The notes beneath the pieces are model-generated. The model was not told the origin of the DNA. It saw nothing but the letters and a program-made list of their open reading frames with translations, and did no database searches. The translations under genes were made by a program, and so were the position numbers. DNA of 64,000 bases from an uncultured Alphaproteobacteria bacterium (GTDB taxonomy: Bacteria; Pseudomonadota; Alphaproteobacteria; Thalassobaculales; Thalassobaculaceae): positions 1 to 64,000 of the forward strand of contig CALMRI010000016.1 in the NCBI GenBank assembly GCA_937776645.1, in the 5' to 3' direction. Shown one piece after another: positions 45,570 to 54,271 of the stretch (position 1 is the first letter of the stretch; every line of letters begins with the position of its first letter).

Positions 45570-46704
45570 ATGCGCGCGGAAATTGCAGCCACGGCGGAAG
45601 AAATTAGGCAATCAATCGAATTGCTCCGGAGGCATCTTTGACTGGGATCAAGCCAATCTGCGTCTGGAAGAGCTGAACGCACTTGCCAGCGATCTCAATC
45701 TCTGGAACGACCATGAACGTGCCCAAGGCATATTGCGCGAGCGAACCCAGCTGGAAAAATCCATCGGTGATGTCACCAGGCTGACTGATGAGGTCGACGA
45801 AGCCCTGGAGCTGATCGAGCTTGGCGAGGTCGAGGGCGAAGCCGATATCGTTACCGAGGCCGAGGCGACCCTGGAACGGGTGCGCCAGATTTGCGCGAAA
45901 AAACAACTCGAGTCCTTGCTGTCCGGCGAGGCTGATTCCAATGATTGCTATCTTGAGGTCCATGCCGGGGCTGGCGGAACCGAGGCTCAGGACTGGGCAC
46001 AGATGCTGTTGAGGATGTATTCGCGATGGTGCGATTTCCGGGGCTATAAGGTTGAGTATCTGGAGGAAAGCGCCGGCGAAGAGGCTGGGATCAAATCGGT
46101 GACCCTCAAGGTGATCGGTCACAACGCCTATGGTTGGTTGAAGACCGAGAGCGGCGTACACCGACTGGTCCGCATCTCGCCCTATGACAGCGCCGCGCGC
46201 CGCCACACCAGTTTCTCCTCGGCCTGGGTCTATCCGGTGGTCGACGAATCGATCGATGTGGTGATCGAGGATAAGGACCTGCGCATCGACACCTACCGGG
46301 CCTCGGGCGCCGGAGGCCAGCACGTTAACCGGACCGATTCGGCGGTGCGGATGACCCATCTCCCGACCGGCATCATCGTGCAATGTCAGAACGACCGTTC
46401 GCAGCACCGCAACCGGGCCACCGCTATGGGTATGCTCCGGGCTCGTCTCTACGAGCATGAACTGCGCCGGCGCGAGGCAGAAGCCACCGCCATCGAGGCC
46501 ACCAAATCAGACATCGGCTGGGGCCATCAGATCCGCTCTTACGTGTTGCAGCCTTATCAGATGGTCAAAGATCTACGCACCGGCGAGGAGACCTCGGATA
46601 CCCAGGGCGTTTTGAACGGCGATCTTGACCGGTTCCTGGAGGCGGCGTTGTCGCAGCGGGTCGGCGGCGGTGGCGCCGAAGCTAAGGCCGACCTCGAAGC
46701 GTAG
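45570..46704 (+). CDS. prfB: Peptide chain release factor 2, with programmed +1 frameshift
   Basis: Translation starts at the ATG at 45570 (GGAG six bases upstream), reads 23 codons ([20 protein letters not shown] then RHL) to an in-frame TGA at 45639-45641, and continues in the +1 frame from GAC at 45640 ([16 protein letters not shown]). The complete product is ~377 residues. RF2 recognises UGA/UAA on the ribosome. The GGQ peptidyl-hydrolysis motif is present ([15 protein letters not shown]), and the codon-recognition tripeptide is SPY ([14 protein letters not shown]), where E. coli has SPF. The TGA is the autoregulatory sensor of RF2 level, not a lesion. The gene probably shares a transcript with mrcA. 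Confidence 0.95.
45628..45642 (+). promoter_or_regulatory. RF2 programmed frameshift site
   Basis: Shine-Dalgarno-like GGAGG (45628-45632), three-base spacer CAT, then CTT (45636-45638) and the stop TGA followed by C (45639-45642). This is the same layout as the E. coli prfB site. Low RF2 lets the P-site tRNA(Leu) slip from CTT to TTT, and reading resumes at GAC. Confidence 0.95.
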
Positions 46705-46794
46705 AGTGCGCGACCGTAAGCACCCGGCGCCAGGGCCTGACTTCCCGCTCCCCAGCTTGCCCCGCGTGGCGTCTTCCCGCAGAGTCGTGAAAAT

Positions 46795-46861
46795 GCTGCC
46801 TCCGAACGCCACCCCGAGAATTTCCCAGGCGAATTTACCTGGTGCGGGGATGGGAGGCAGC
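46795..46861 (+). promoter_or_regulatory. Structured leader of prpE (nested stem-loop), possible translational switch
   Basis: A 67-base element lies 20 bases before the prpE start codon. The outer stem is nine perfect pairs (46795-46803 GCTGCCTCC with 46853-46861). The middle stem is five pairs (46812-46816 CCCCG with 46845-46849). The inner stem is five pairs (46825-46829 CCAGG with 46838-46842) with an eight-base loop. The 5' strand of the outer stem also contains CCTCC (46799-46803), which could pair with GGAGG of the prpE Shine-Dalgarno (46872-46876), so the two pairings are exclusive. There is no T-run, so it is not a simple terminator of prfB. Confidence 0.5.
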
Positions 46862-46881
46862 GGATTTCGAGGGAGGATACA

Positions 46882-48777
46882 ATGGGTCTTTATGCCGATA
46901 CCTACCGCCGGTCGCTGGAGGACCCTGAGGGGTTCTGGGCCGAGGCGGCAGAGGACGTCGTCTGGCAGAAGCGCTGGGACCGGGTGCTCGACAATGACAA
47001 TGAGCCGTTCACCCGTTGGTTCGTCGGCGGCAAGCTCAATACCTGCTACAACGCCGTCGACCGCCATGTCGACGAGGGCCGGGGCGCGCAAGCTGCGGTG
47101 ATCTATGACAGCCCGGTCACCGATACCATCATCACGATCAGCTATGCGGCGTTGCGCGATCAGGTAGCGGCCTTTGCTGGTGTGCTGTTGAAATACGGCG
47201 TCGGCTATGGCGACCGGGTGATTATCTATATGCCGATGATCCCCGAGACTGTGATAGCGATGCTGGCTTGCGCGAGAATCGGGGCGGTGCATTCGGTAGT
47301 CTTCGGGGGGTTCGCCGCTAATGAGCTGGCCAAGCGGATCGAGGACGCCACGCCAAAGCTGGTGGTTTCGGCTTCCTGCGGCATCGAGCCGGGTCGAGTG
47401 GTCGTTTACAAGCCGCTGCTGGATGGGGCGATCGAGGCTTCGGCGCATAAGCCGGACACCTGCATTATCGTGCAGCGCCCGATGCTCGAGGCGCCGCTGA
47501 TCGAGGGCCGGGACGTGGAATGGACGGCGGCGCACACCGATAGCACGCCGTCCGACTGTGTCGAGGTCGATGCTAACGATCCGGTCTATATTCTCTATAC
47601 GTCCGGCACCACCGGGGTGCCGAAAGGAGTGGTCCGGCCGACCGGCGGGCATCTGGTGGCGTTGAAATGGTCGATGAAGAATATCTATGGCGTCGATCCG
47701 GGCGAGGTTTATTGGGCGGCCTCGGATGTCGGCTGGGTGGTCGGGCATTCCTATATCGTCTACGCGCCGCTGTTCCAGGGCTGCACCACGATACTGTATG
47801 AGGGCAAGCCGGTTGGTACGCCGGATGCCGGCGCCTTCTGGCGGGTGATCGCCCAGCACAAGGTGTCGTGCATGTTCACCGCGCCGACGGCGATGCGGGC
47901 GATCAAGAAAGAGGATCCGCAAGGCAAACTGTTGGCTCAATACGACATGTCGCATTTCAACTCGCAGTTCCTGGCCGGCGAGCGCTGTGATCCCGATACG
48001 CTGCATTGGACCGAGAAGATGCTGAAGGTTCCGGTGATCGATCATTGGTGGCAAACCGAAACCGGTTGGCCGATCGCCTCGAACTGCATTGGCATCGAGT
48101 GCCTAGCGATCAAGCCAGGTTCGCCGACTGCGGCGGTTCCGGGCTGGCGGATCGAGGTTCTGGACCCTGAATGCAATCCGGTGACGGTTGGGGAAATCGG
48201 CGCCATCTCGATCAGGTTGCCGTTGCCGCCGGGCGCGTTGCCGACCTTGTGGCGGAACGACGACCGCTTCGTCGAGAGCTATATGGCCGCGTATCCCGGC
48301 TATTACCAAACCGGTGATGCGGGCGTCATCGACAAGGAAGGCTATCTGCACGTCATGTCGCGCACCGACGACATTATCAATGTCGCCGGGCATCGACTGT
48401 CGACGGGCGGCATGGAGCAGGTTCTCGCGTCGCATCAGGATGTGGCGGAATGTGCCGTCCTGGGGGTCGCCGACGCATTGAAGGGGCAGGTTCCTCTCGG
48501 TTTTCTAGTGCTGAAGGATGGCGTCAACAGGCCCGATGCCGAGATTGTCGCTGACGTGGTGCGCATGGTGCGCCAGGAGATTGGACCGGTGGCCTCGTTC
48601 CGCCAAGCGGCGGTGGTCAAACGGTTGCCAAAGACCCGGTCCGGCAAGATCCTGCGCGGCATTATCCAGAGCATAGCGGATTGCCAGGACTATCAAATGC
48701 CGGCGACCATCGATGACCCGGTGATCCTTGACGAGATTGCCGCGACCTTGAAGGCATTGGGTTACGCGGGAGGGTGA
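46882..48777 (+). CDS. prpE: Propionyl-CoA synthetase-type acyl-CoA ligase
   Basis: This 631-residue ACS-family ligase has an ATG at 46882 with a strong GGGAGG five bases upstream. The N-terminal ACAS segment (MGLYADTYRRSLEDPEGFWA; VDRHVDEGRGAQAAVIYDSP) is typical of PrpE. The adenylation motifs are YILYTSGTTGVPKGVVRPTGG and IDHWWQTETGWPIASN, then YQTGDAGVIDKEGYLHVMSR, and the acetylatable lysine in PKTRSGKILRGIIQSIAD. It converts propionate (perhaps also acetate or other short acids) to the CoA ester in the cytosol. Residues of the substrate pocket fit PrpE better than Acs overall, but this is a judgement by eye. The leader is highly structured. Confidence 0.88.
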   Translation: MGLYADTYRRSLEDPEGFWAEAAEDVVWQKRWDRVLDNDNEPFTRWFVGGKLNTCYNAVDRHVDEGRGAQAAVIYDSPVTDTIITISYAALRDQVAAFAGVLLKYGVGYGDRVIIYMPMIPETVIAMLACARIGAVHSVVFGGFAANELAKRIEDATPKLVVSASCGIEPGRVVVYKPLLDGAIEASAHKPDTCIIVQRPMLEAPLIEGRDVEWTAAHTDSTPSDCVEVDANDPVYILYTSGTTGVPKGVVRPTGGHLVALKWSMKNIYGVDPGEVYWAASDVGWVVGHSYIVYAPLFQGCTTILYEGKPVGTPDAGAFWRVIAQHKVSCMFTAPTAMRAIKKEDPQGKLLAQYDMSHFNSQFLAGERCDPDTLHWTEKMLKVPVIDHWWQTETGWPIASNCIGIECLAIKPGSPTAAVPGWRIEVLDPECNPVTVGEIGAISIRLPLPPGALPTLWRNDDRFVESYMAAYPGYYQTGDAGVIDKEGYLHVMSRTDDIINVAGHRLSTGGMEQVLASHQDVAECAVLGVADALKGQVPLGFLVLKDGVNRPDAEIVADVVRMVRQEIGPVASFRQAAVVKRLPKTRSGKILRGIIQSIADCQDYQMPATIDDPVILDEIAATLKALGYAGG

Positions 48778-48858
48778 ACCGGCGAACGGTGGAGCCGTGG
48801 TGAAACGAAAAACGGTGACTCGGATTAGCCACCGGCGATCTTTGGCTGATAAATAACG

Positions 48859-49200
48859 TCAGACAGCGATATCGAGCTGGGTGCCGCGGTTCGGATCTTC
48901 CGGTATTGGTAGATACTGATCCTGGCTTGCTTGATTAGTGGCGTTCAACCGATTGACATCGGGGGGACCGTTAACCTGCTGGCCGTTCTGAACAGTGCCG
49001 GCTGGGCTTGTCCCGTCGGAGTTGGCTGCGTCACGCCCGCGCGCTGATTGGCGCGATCAACATTCGCGCTTTGGCTGAATACATCTTGTTCTTCGTTGGG
49101 AAGAGCTGCCGGTGCTACCGGAGGGCTAAGCCCGCGAAGATCCGTTGTTCCTGCCGGATCGACTTGACTGATTGCTGCTATATCATCTTCTCCGTATGTG
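48859..49200 (-). pseudogene. Possible small hypothetical protein, frame change inside
   Basis: On the minus strand an N-terminal piece (ITYGEDDIAAISQVDPAGTT to QPTPTGQAQPALFRT) and a C-terminal piece in another frame (VQNGQQVNGPPDVNRLNATN, then QASQDQYLPIPEDPN ending RGTQLDIAV and a TGA at 48861-48859) read as one low-complexity Q/N/P-rich protein. The RGxxLDI end resembles many short uncharacterised alphaproteobacterial proteins. No clear start codon is found, and the join near 48985 needs an indel. This is a weak call. The rest of the 48778-49272 stretch holds nothing else I can support. Confidence 0.3.
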
Positions 49201-49272
49201 ATGGAGGCATTTGAATTTAGCCCTTTTGGGGGTGAAATTAATCTCCGTCGGTTTGCCGTTAACCAAGTCCCC

Positions 49273-49959
49273 TCATACGCCCCCGGTCGCCAGGAACGAG
49301 GCCATGTGGAAAGACGATTGCTCAGGACCATAGCGGGCGTCGCGACCGACCGGGCAGGCGCGGCGTGCAAGGCAGCCTGCGATCCGACAATCGGCACTAT
49401 TCGGCCCTTGTAAATGCTCGGCGCAGGCATCGACGCGGTATTGCGATCTGGCGAACGCCTCGACCGGGCAGGGGGTAAGACAGGGACGTTCGGCGCAGCT
49501 TTCACAAGGGTTCTCCAGGGCCTCGCGCCGCGGTAGCGACAGCGCTTTGGCAAAAACTAGCGCGCCGCGATAGCCATGCCATAAACCCCATCTCGGGTGG
49601 ATGAGAATGCCCAGCGGCGACGGATATACCGGCTCGGCGCGCATCGCCCAGCGTTGAAACGGGGCGAAGGGTGGCCCATCGGAGGGCATCACAACGCCGG
49701 CGTCGTGGCAGGTGGCAATCGTTTCCAGGATCGACCGGCTCCATCTGTCCAGCGGGTCCGGTTGGTGGTGTTCGGTCCGGCTGAACGCTTTCCACATTGC
49801 CGGGCCGGCATTGCCAGCGAGCAGCACGGTGCGCGCCGGCCGGCCATCCGCCAATGGGGGCACCGAATCGGCGGCTTGAACTTCGAAACCGCCGCGCGGC
49901 GATAACCCTGCCGTGGCCAACGCGCGGCAAATGTCCTGGTAGGGGCTGGTCAGCGCCAT
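49273..49959 (-). CDS. Ferredoxin-like 4Fe-4S protein
   Basis: This 228-residue protein starts at the ATG at 49959 (MALTSPYQDICRALATAGLS), after GAGGACGACCCG. Two cysteine groups near the C-terminus, NPCESCAERPCLTPCPVEAF and DCRIAGCLARRACPVG, can hold one or two iron-sulfur clusters. The N-terminal half (VLLAGNAGPAMWKAFSRTE, HPRWGLWHGYRGALVF) resembles the uncharacterised ferredoxin-like proteins related to epoxyqueuosine-reductase-type folds. A redox role in the cytosol is inferred. The specific reaction is unknown. Confidence 0.7.
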   Translation of the reverse strand: MALTSPYQDICRALATAGLSPRGGFEVQAADSVPPLADGRPARTVLLAGNAGPAMWKAFSRTEHHQPDPLDRWSRSILETIATCHDAGVVMPSDGPPFAPFQRWAMRAEPVYPSPLGILIHPRWGLWHGYRGALVFAKALSLPRREALENPCESCAERPCLTPCPVEAFARSQYRVDACAEHLQGPNSADCRIAGCLARRACPVGRDARYGPEQSSFHMASFLATGGV

Positions 49960-50273
49960 CGGGTCGTCCTCATGTTCGCAACAACGCCCATCGCAATTGA
50001 TGTCTGACCCCGAATAAGTGATCAATAGACGAGATAATTGCCCCTGGCAGACTGATTTACGAAACGGACCCGATCTTCCCAGAATTTACCCCGATCCACG
50101 AAAGATTAATATCGTCTGAGTAAACGTTTCCATTTTACCCTAGAGGCGACGGATGGCAGTGTCCTGTTTCCTCAGCAACGCTAATTGCTTGTGAAGCGAC
50201 ACTATGTATTTTTGCGAGGCGACCAGTCGGGGTGTTCCGTTTCAGCGCTCTGCTATCCGAAAGAGCTTGCGGG
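49960..50273. promoter_or_regulatory. Divergent promoter region with a small inverted repeat
   Basis: These ~315 bp separate the ferredoxin-like gene and the GlxA-type regulator. An inverted repeat AGTGTC (50158-50163) / GACACT (50198-50203) encloses a second one, GCAA/TTGC (50175-50178 / 50185-50188). It may be an operator of the downstream regulator or an mRNA structure. No clear -35/-10 pair was found. Confidence 0.35.
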
Positions 50274-51257
50274 ATGTTCGATGACCCCAACGACGCCCCT
50301 TTAGAGATTGATTTTGTTCTCGTTCCAAATTTCTCGATGATGGCTTTTACCTCAGCGGTGGAGCCGTTGCGTTCGGCGAACCGCACGGCGGAGCGGTCGC
50401 TTTATCAGTGGCGTGTCCTGAGCCGTGACGGCGGCCCAGTGGCCGCGAGCAATGGGATTGAGGTGCTAACCTCCAGTTTGATGGCGTCGGCGAAGCGTAG
50501 CAAGGTGGCGATCCTGGTGTCCGGGATCAATGTACAAAACTATGAAGATGGGTGGATTTTTGCCTTCATGCGGCGCATGGCGAGCCAGGGAGCGATGATT
50601 GGCGCGCTTTGCACCGGCTCTTATTTGTTGGCCCGGGCCGGGCTGCTCGACAACCGGCGCTGCGCCATCCATTGGGAGAATCTCAGCGGGTTCGCCGAGG
50701 AATTTCCTAAAATCGAAGTGTCATCGAATCTCTACGAGATCGACCGGGACCGGGTGACTTGCTCTGGCGGTACGGCGGCACTCGATATGATGCTGCATCT
50801 GATTGGCCGGCAACATGGCCAGGCCATCGCCAATGATGTGTCCGAGCAGTTTATCCATGACCGTATCCGCGAACCGCACGACCATAAACGTATGGAGCTG
50901 CGCGCCCGCCTGGGGGTCAGCCACCCGAAGTTGATCGCCATCATAAGCGAGATGGAAGGCAATCTTGAGGAGCCGCTCAGCCAGACCGAATTAGCCCAGC
51001 GCGTCAGCCTGTCCACCCGGCAGTTGGAACGATTGTTTCGCAAATATCTGGGGGCGACACCGACCCGCTACTATCTCAACCAGCGGCTACGGCGAGCCCA
51101 GCAATTGCTCTTGAAGACCACCTTATCGATTCTGACGGTGGGGCTGGCTTGCGGCTTCGTCTCGGCCAGCCATTTCTCGAAATGTTATCGTGAATGCTTT
51201 GGCAAGACGCCCCGCGCCGAGCGCTCGGCGAAACACGCCACGCCCAGGGTAGTTTAA
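50274..51257 (+). CDS. GlxA-family AraC-type regulator (GbdR-like)
   Basis: This 327-residue transcription factor starts at the ATG at 50274. The N-terminal DJ-1/PfpI-like domain (IDFVLVPNFSMMAFTSAVEP; GALCTGSYLLARAGLLDNRR with the nucleophile-elbow Cys) is followed by a C-terminal AraC HTH pair (LSQTELAQRVSLSTRQLERL; LSILTVGLACGFVSASHFSK). LEPLRSANR-like and IHWENLSGF segments are typical of GbdR/CdhR regulators of glycine betaine or carnitine catabolism. No betaine genes are adjacent, so the ligand is only suggested by family. The domain is presumed to bind an amine ligand, not to act as an enzyme. Confidence 0.85.
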   Translation: MFDDPNDAPLEIDFVLVPNFSMMAFTSAVEPLRSANRTAERSLYQWRVLSRDGGPVAASNGIEVLTSSLMASAKRSKVAILVSGINVQNYEDGWIFAFMRRMASQGAMIGALCTGSYLLARAGLLDNRRCAIHWENLSGFAEEFPKIEVSSNLYEIDRDRVTCSGGTAALDMMLHLIGRQHGQAIANDVSEQFIHDRIREPHDHKRMELRARLGVSHPKLIAIISEMEGNLEEPLSQTELAQRVSLSTRQLERLFRKYLGATPTRYYLNQRLRRAQQLLLKTTLSILTVGLACGFVSASHFSKCYRECFGKTPRAERSAKHATPRVV

Positions 51258-51345
51258 CAGGATATTGCCACGATCGGCTAATTCGCCCTTAGGAAGACCC
51301 GGCGGAGCCCCGGATCGGGCATGCGACTGTCCCCCGTCCTGGGTT

Positions 51346-51912
51346 CTACGGAGCCTCTGAGATTGACGCCAGCTGGCTTTCCGGAGACGCGGTTTTACCG
51401 CCTGCCTTGACCACCGCCGTTTCCAAATCCTGTTGCGGGCAAAGGCCCAGCAGGACCGGGTGGCGAGCGGCGATATTCTGCGAATTCCAATGGGTTCGCT
51501 CGCGCACCTTGTCGATGGTGCCCTTGGTCGTGCCGACGAGACGGGCGACCTGGGAATCTTTCAACTCGGGATGGTTCTTGAGCAACCAGGCGATGGCGTC
51601 GGGCTTGTCGCCGCGCTTGGAGATAGGCACGTATTTTGGCCCTTTGCTCTTGATCGCCGCCTTTGGAAGATTGCTCTTCTGCAAGACCATGCGTAGCTCT
51701 GGCTTGTCGGCGCAGCGCTCGATCTCCTCGCGGGCCAGTTGGCCATTGGCGATCGGGTCAAATCCCTGCATGCCGGCGCTGACCTCGCCGTCGGCGATGG
51801 CTTGAACTTCCAGCACGTGAAGCTGGCAGAAATCGGCGATCTGCTGAAACGAAAGCGCCGTATGGTCAATCAACCAGACGGCGGTTGCCTTGGGCATTAA
51901 AGGTTGTGTCAT
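51346..51912 (-). CDS. trcR: DUF1013 cell-cycle transcriptional regulator TrcR
   Basis: This 188-residue alphaproteobacterial protein starts at the ATG at 51912 (a GTG at 51915 is also in frame) with AAGGA upstream. The conserved start MPKATAVWLIDHTALSFQQIADFC forms a helix-turn-helix-like segment. The region LPKAAIKSKGPKYVPISKRG and DAIAWLLKNHPELKDSQVAR (a second HTH-like block) complete DUF1013. Known members are essential cell-cycle regulators that associate with RNA polymerase. A 5-bp hairpin (CGCCG/CGGCG, 51927-51941) lies in the leader, just above the Shine-Dalgarno. Confidence 0.9.
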   Translation of the reverse strand: MTQPLMPKATAVWLIDHTALSFQQIADFCQLHVLEVQAIADGEVSAGMQGFDPIANGQLAREEIERCADKPELRMVLQKSNLPKAAIKSKGPKYVPISKRGDKPDAIAWLLKNHPELKDSQVARLVGTTKGTIDKVRERTHWNSQNIAARHPVLLGLCPQQDLETAVVKAGGKTASPESQLASISEAP

Positions 51913-52110
51913 CACGTTTCCTTTTCCGCCGTCAAGCGGCGTTCCTGTTGGCGGACCATCACTCGATCATATCGATGGGGAAATTTCATCTGGCGCAGTG
52001 CTATTTAGAGAACAGGGTTATATAGGGAAATTGTCGCGTTTATCAAACACGAAGAGCAGCGTGACGTGCGCATTATGTGGACCAAGGATCGCGATCAGAA
52101 AGGGGCGGAC

Positions 52111-52293
52111 ATGGACATCGAGGATTTGGAGCCAAGAAACGCGGTTGCCAAGCCAAAGGACCTCAGCGGCTGGAACATAGAGGATCTTGAGGAATATGTT
52201 AAGCGGATGCACTCGGAGATCGCTCGGGCCGAAGCAATGATCCAGTCGAAGCACAATGTCAGCTCGGTTGCCGACTCTCTGTTCAAGCTATAG
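52111..52293 (+). CDS. DUF1192 small protein
   Basis: This 60-residue protein starts at the ATG at 52111 with AGGGG six bases upstream. MDIEDLEPRNAVAKPKDLSG followed by NIEDLEEYVKRMHSEIARAE is the DUF1192 pattern, a short alpha-helical, probably coiled protein limited to alphaproteobacteria. It ends VADSLFKL, a typical terminus. Its function is unknown. Confidence 0.88.
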   Translation: MDIEDLEPRNAVAKPKDLSGWNIEDLEEYVKRMHSEIARAEAMIQSKHNVSSVADSLFKL

Positions 52294-52366
52294 CGCGCTC
52301 GGTATAGATCGCGGTCTGATCTGACGGTACCGCCCTCCTGCCAGTAAGGCCACTTTACCAGTAAGG

Positions 52367-52834
52367 ATGACAGGACGCATGCACGCGCCGATTTATTTCG
52401 AAGATATGTCCGTCGGTGACACATTCGAGAGCTTCTCGAAAACCATCACCGAAAGCGAGATCATTGAGTTCGCCTGGAAATACGACCCGCAACCATTCCA
52501 TATCAGCAAGCCGGCGGCAGAGGAGTCGATGTTCGGCGGCTTGATCTCCAGTGGCTTTCTGACCATCGCGGTGACCTTCCGGCTGTTCTATCAAGCCAAT
52601 GGGTTTCAGGCGACCTGCGTCGGTGCACATGGCATCGACAGTGTCCGTTGGATGCAGCCGGTGCGACCGGGCGATACGATTCGGGCGACGATGGAGGTTC
52701 TGGCGCTCAAGGAGTCGCGGTCCCGGCCCGAGATCGGCAACGTACGAACCCTTACATCAACGATCAATCAGAATGATGAGGTTGTGATGACCATGGAAAC
52801 CCCCTGGCTTGTCAAGCGCCGTCCGGCCCCTTGA
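52367..52834 (+). CDS. MaoC-like (R)-specific enoyl-CoA hydratase
   Basis: This ~155-residue hot-dog fold protein has an ATG at 52367 or 52379. IYFEDMSVGDTFESFSKTIT leads to the hydratase motif FAWKYDPQPFHISKPAAEES (catalytic Asp and His in DPQPFH) and FGGLISSGFLTIAVTFRLF. The GIDSVRWMQPVRPGDTIRA segment completes the MaoC signature. It hydrates (R)-enoyl-CoA or related thioesters in the cytosol. Its partner pathway is not encoded next to it. Confidence 0.9.
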   Translation: MTGRMHAPIYFEDMSVGDTFESFSKTITESEIIEFAWKYDPQPFHISKPAAEESMFGGLISSGFLTIAVTFRLFYQANGFQATCVGAHGIDSVRWMQPVRPGDTIRATMEVLALKESRSRPEIGNVRTLTSTINQNDEVVMTMETPWLVKRRPAP

Positions 52835-53053
52835 TGGATGGTGGGGACCCGATGTGTTCTGCTCCAAGCCAATCACAATGACGATAAACCATGGGCATGG
52901 TGATTGAACGGGCTTAGACTTTAGCTGGTGACGAGCTATGCAGGGATGTTTAAAAAGTCGTCCAATAGCATTCAAACGAAGCTATGTGTATGAACAAGAT
53001 TTTTTTAAATTTGTTGTTGAGGCTGGCGAGTACGGGCCGGACGAGGCGCCGTC

Positions 53054-54271
53054 ATGAATCAACTCGTGCCTAAACAGGATGGTGTCTTGAAGCCTCCCCC
53101 CAGCCCGAATGCCCCCAGCCTGGACACTGTGAGTATGAATGCAGCGACGCCTAGGCGTGGCAAGCTGTTGTTCGCGGTAGCCCGGACGCTGTTGTTGATG
53201 ACCTTGTTGATTGCGATGGGCTTATGGGCGGTGCAATGGGCCCGCACAGCGGTTTTGTTCGTGCATGAAACCGATGCTCGGATCATGGCGGACCTGGTCT
53301 CGGTGAGCAGCGAGGTCGATGGGCGGTTGAGCGAATTGCTGGTCGGTGAGGGGGATCGGGTTACCAAGGGGCAGACCCTGGCGGTGATCGACGCCCGTTC
53401 GGTGACCCTCGGGCTCAACGAGACCGAGGCCGAGCGCAAGACGGCCCTGGCCGAATTGGCCCGGGTCGAGGCCGAGACCCGGATGATCGGCGCGCAGACC
53501 GAGTACCGGATCCGTAGCGCCAGATCGAAGCTGGCAGAAAGTAAGGTTAATCAGAACGTCTTCGCCCTGGAGGAGACCTTTGCCGAGAACGACTTTCGCC
53601 GTGTTGAGAAACTGGCTAAATCCGGAGCCGTGTCGACCTCGCGGCTGGATCGGGCAAAAACGGATTTTCTGAAATCTCGGCAGGAATTCCAAAAGGCTGG
53701 GGCGGAGATCAGCACGGCCAAATCGCGGCTCGACGAAGCGGTTGCGGATCGGGCGCGGTTGATGGTCAAGAAGGCCGAACTGGCCGAATTGGAAGCGCAA
53801 GTGGCGGAGATCGAAACCCGGATCGAACGCCAACGCATCGATATCTCCGATCGCACGATCGCCAGCCCGATCAATGGGGTGATAGGCCGGACTTTCGTGC
53901 AGCCGGGCGAGTATCTGTCTTCGGGACAGCGGGTATTGGTCCTGCACGACCCAGAGCGGATTTGGGTCGAGAGCAATATCCGGGAGACCGAGGTTGGGCG
54001 CCTCGCGGTCGGACTGCCAGTGCGGATCGAGGTGGATGCCTATCCGGATATCGATTTTGAGGGCAAGGTGAGCCGGATAGGTGATGCGGCGACCAGCCAG
54101 TTCGCGCTTTTGCCACGGTTGAACGAGTCCGGGACCTTTACGAAAATTACTCAGCGTATCGAGGTCCGCATCGATCTTGGGCAACACCAAAGCATGTTGA
54201 AGCCGGGAATGATGGTCGAGATCTTCGTCGATGATGGGACCGCCGGCGACCTGTGGTCATGGTTGCGGTAA
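53054..54271 (+). CDS. emrA: HlyD/EmrA-type membrane-fusion protein
   Basis: This 405-residue periplasmic adaptor starts at the ATG at 53054. It has a short cytoplasmic N-terminus, one membrane helix (LFAVARTLLLMTLLIAMGLWAVQW), a biotinyl-lipoyl-like half (VSVSSEVDGRLSELLVGEGD; GDRVTKGQTLAVIDARSV), a long coiled-coil hairpin (residues ~120-250, rich in A/E/K/R) and a beta-barrel (RTIASPINGVIGRTFVQPGE; RIWVESNIRETEVGRL). It links the EmrB-like permease to an outer-membrane channel for export. Its 3' end overlaps the emrB start by 13 bases, so the two are translationally coupled. Confidence 0.9.
   Translation: MNQLVPKQDGVLKPPPSPNAPSLDTVSMNAATPRRGKLLFAVARTLLLMTLLIAMGLWAVQWARTAVLFVHETDARIMADLVSVSSEVDGRLSELLVGEGDRVTKGQTLAVIDARSVTLGLNETEAERKTALAELARVEAETRMIGAQTEYRIRSARSKLAESKVNQNVFALEETFAENDFRRVEKLAKSGAVSTSRLDRAKTDFLKSRQEFQKAGAEISTAKSRLDEAVADRARLMVKKAELAELEAQVAEIETRIERQRIDISDRTIASPINGVIGRTFVQPGEYLSSGQRVLVLHDPERIWVESNIRETEVGRLAVGLPVRIEVDAYPDIDFEGKVSRIGDAATSQFALLPRLNESGTFTKITQRIEVRIDLGQHQSMLKPGMMVEIFVDDGTAGDLWSWLR

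Noticed and set aside
45639-45641. In-frame TGA near the start of prfB as a nonsense mutation
   Set aside because: It is the programmed frameshift site (GGAGG CAT CTT TGA C), and RF2 continues in the +1 frame.
45604-46458. A 284-codon open frame antisense to prfB
   Set aside because: The codon-position bias belongs to prfB; the antisense protein has no recognisable domain.
46573-48054. A 493-codon open frame on the minus strand across prfB and prpE
   Set aside because: It is antisense to two well-supported genes, rich in H/R/G as expected for a GC-rich shadow frame, and has no family resemblance.
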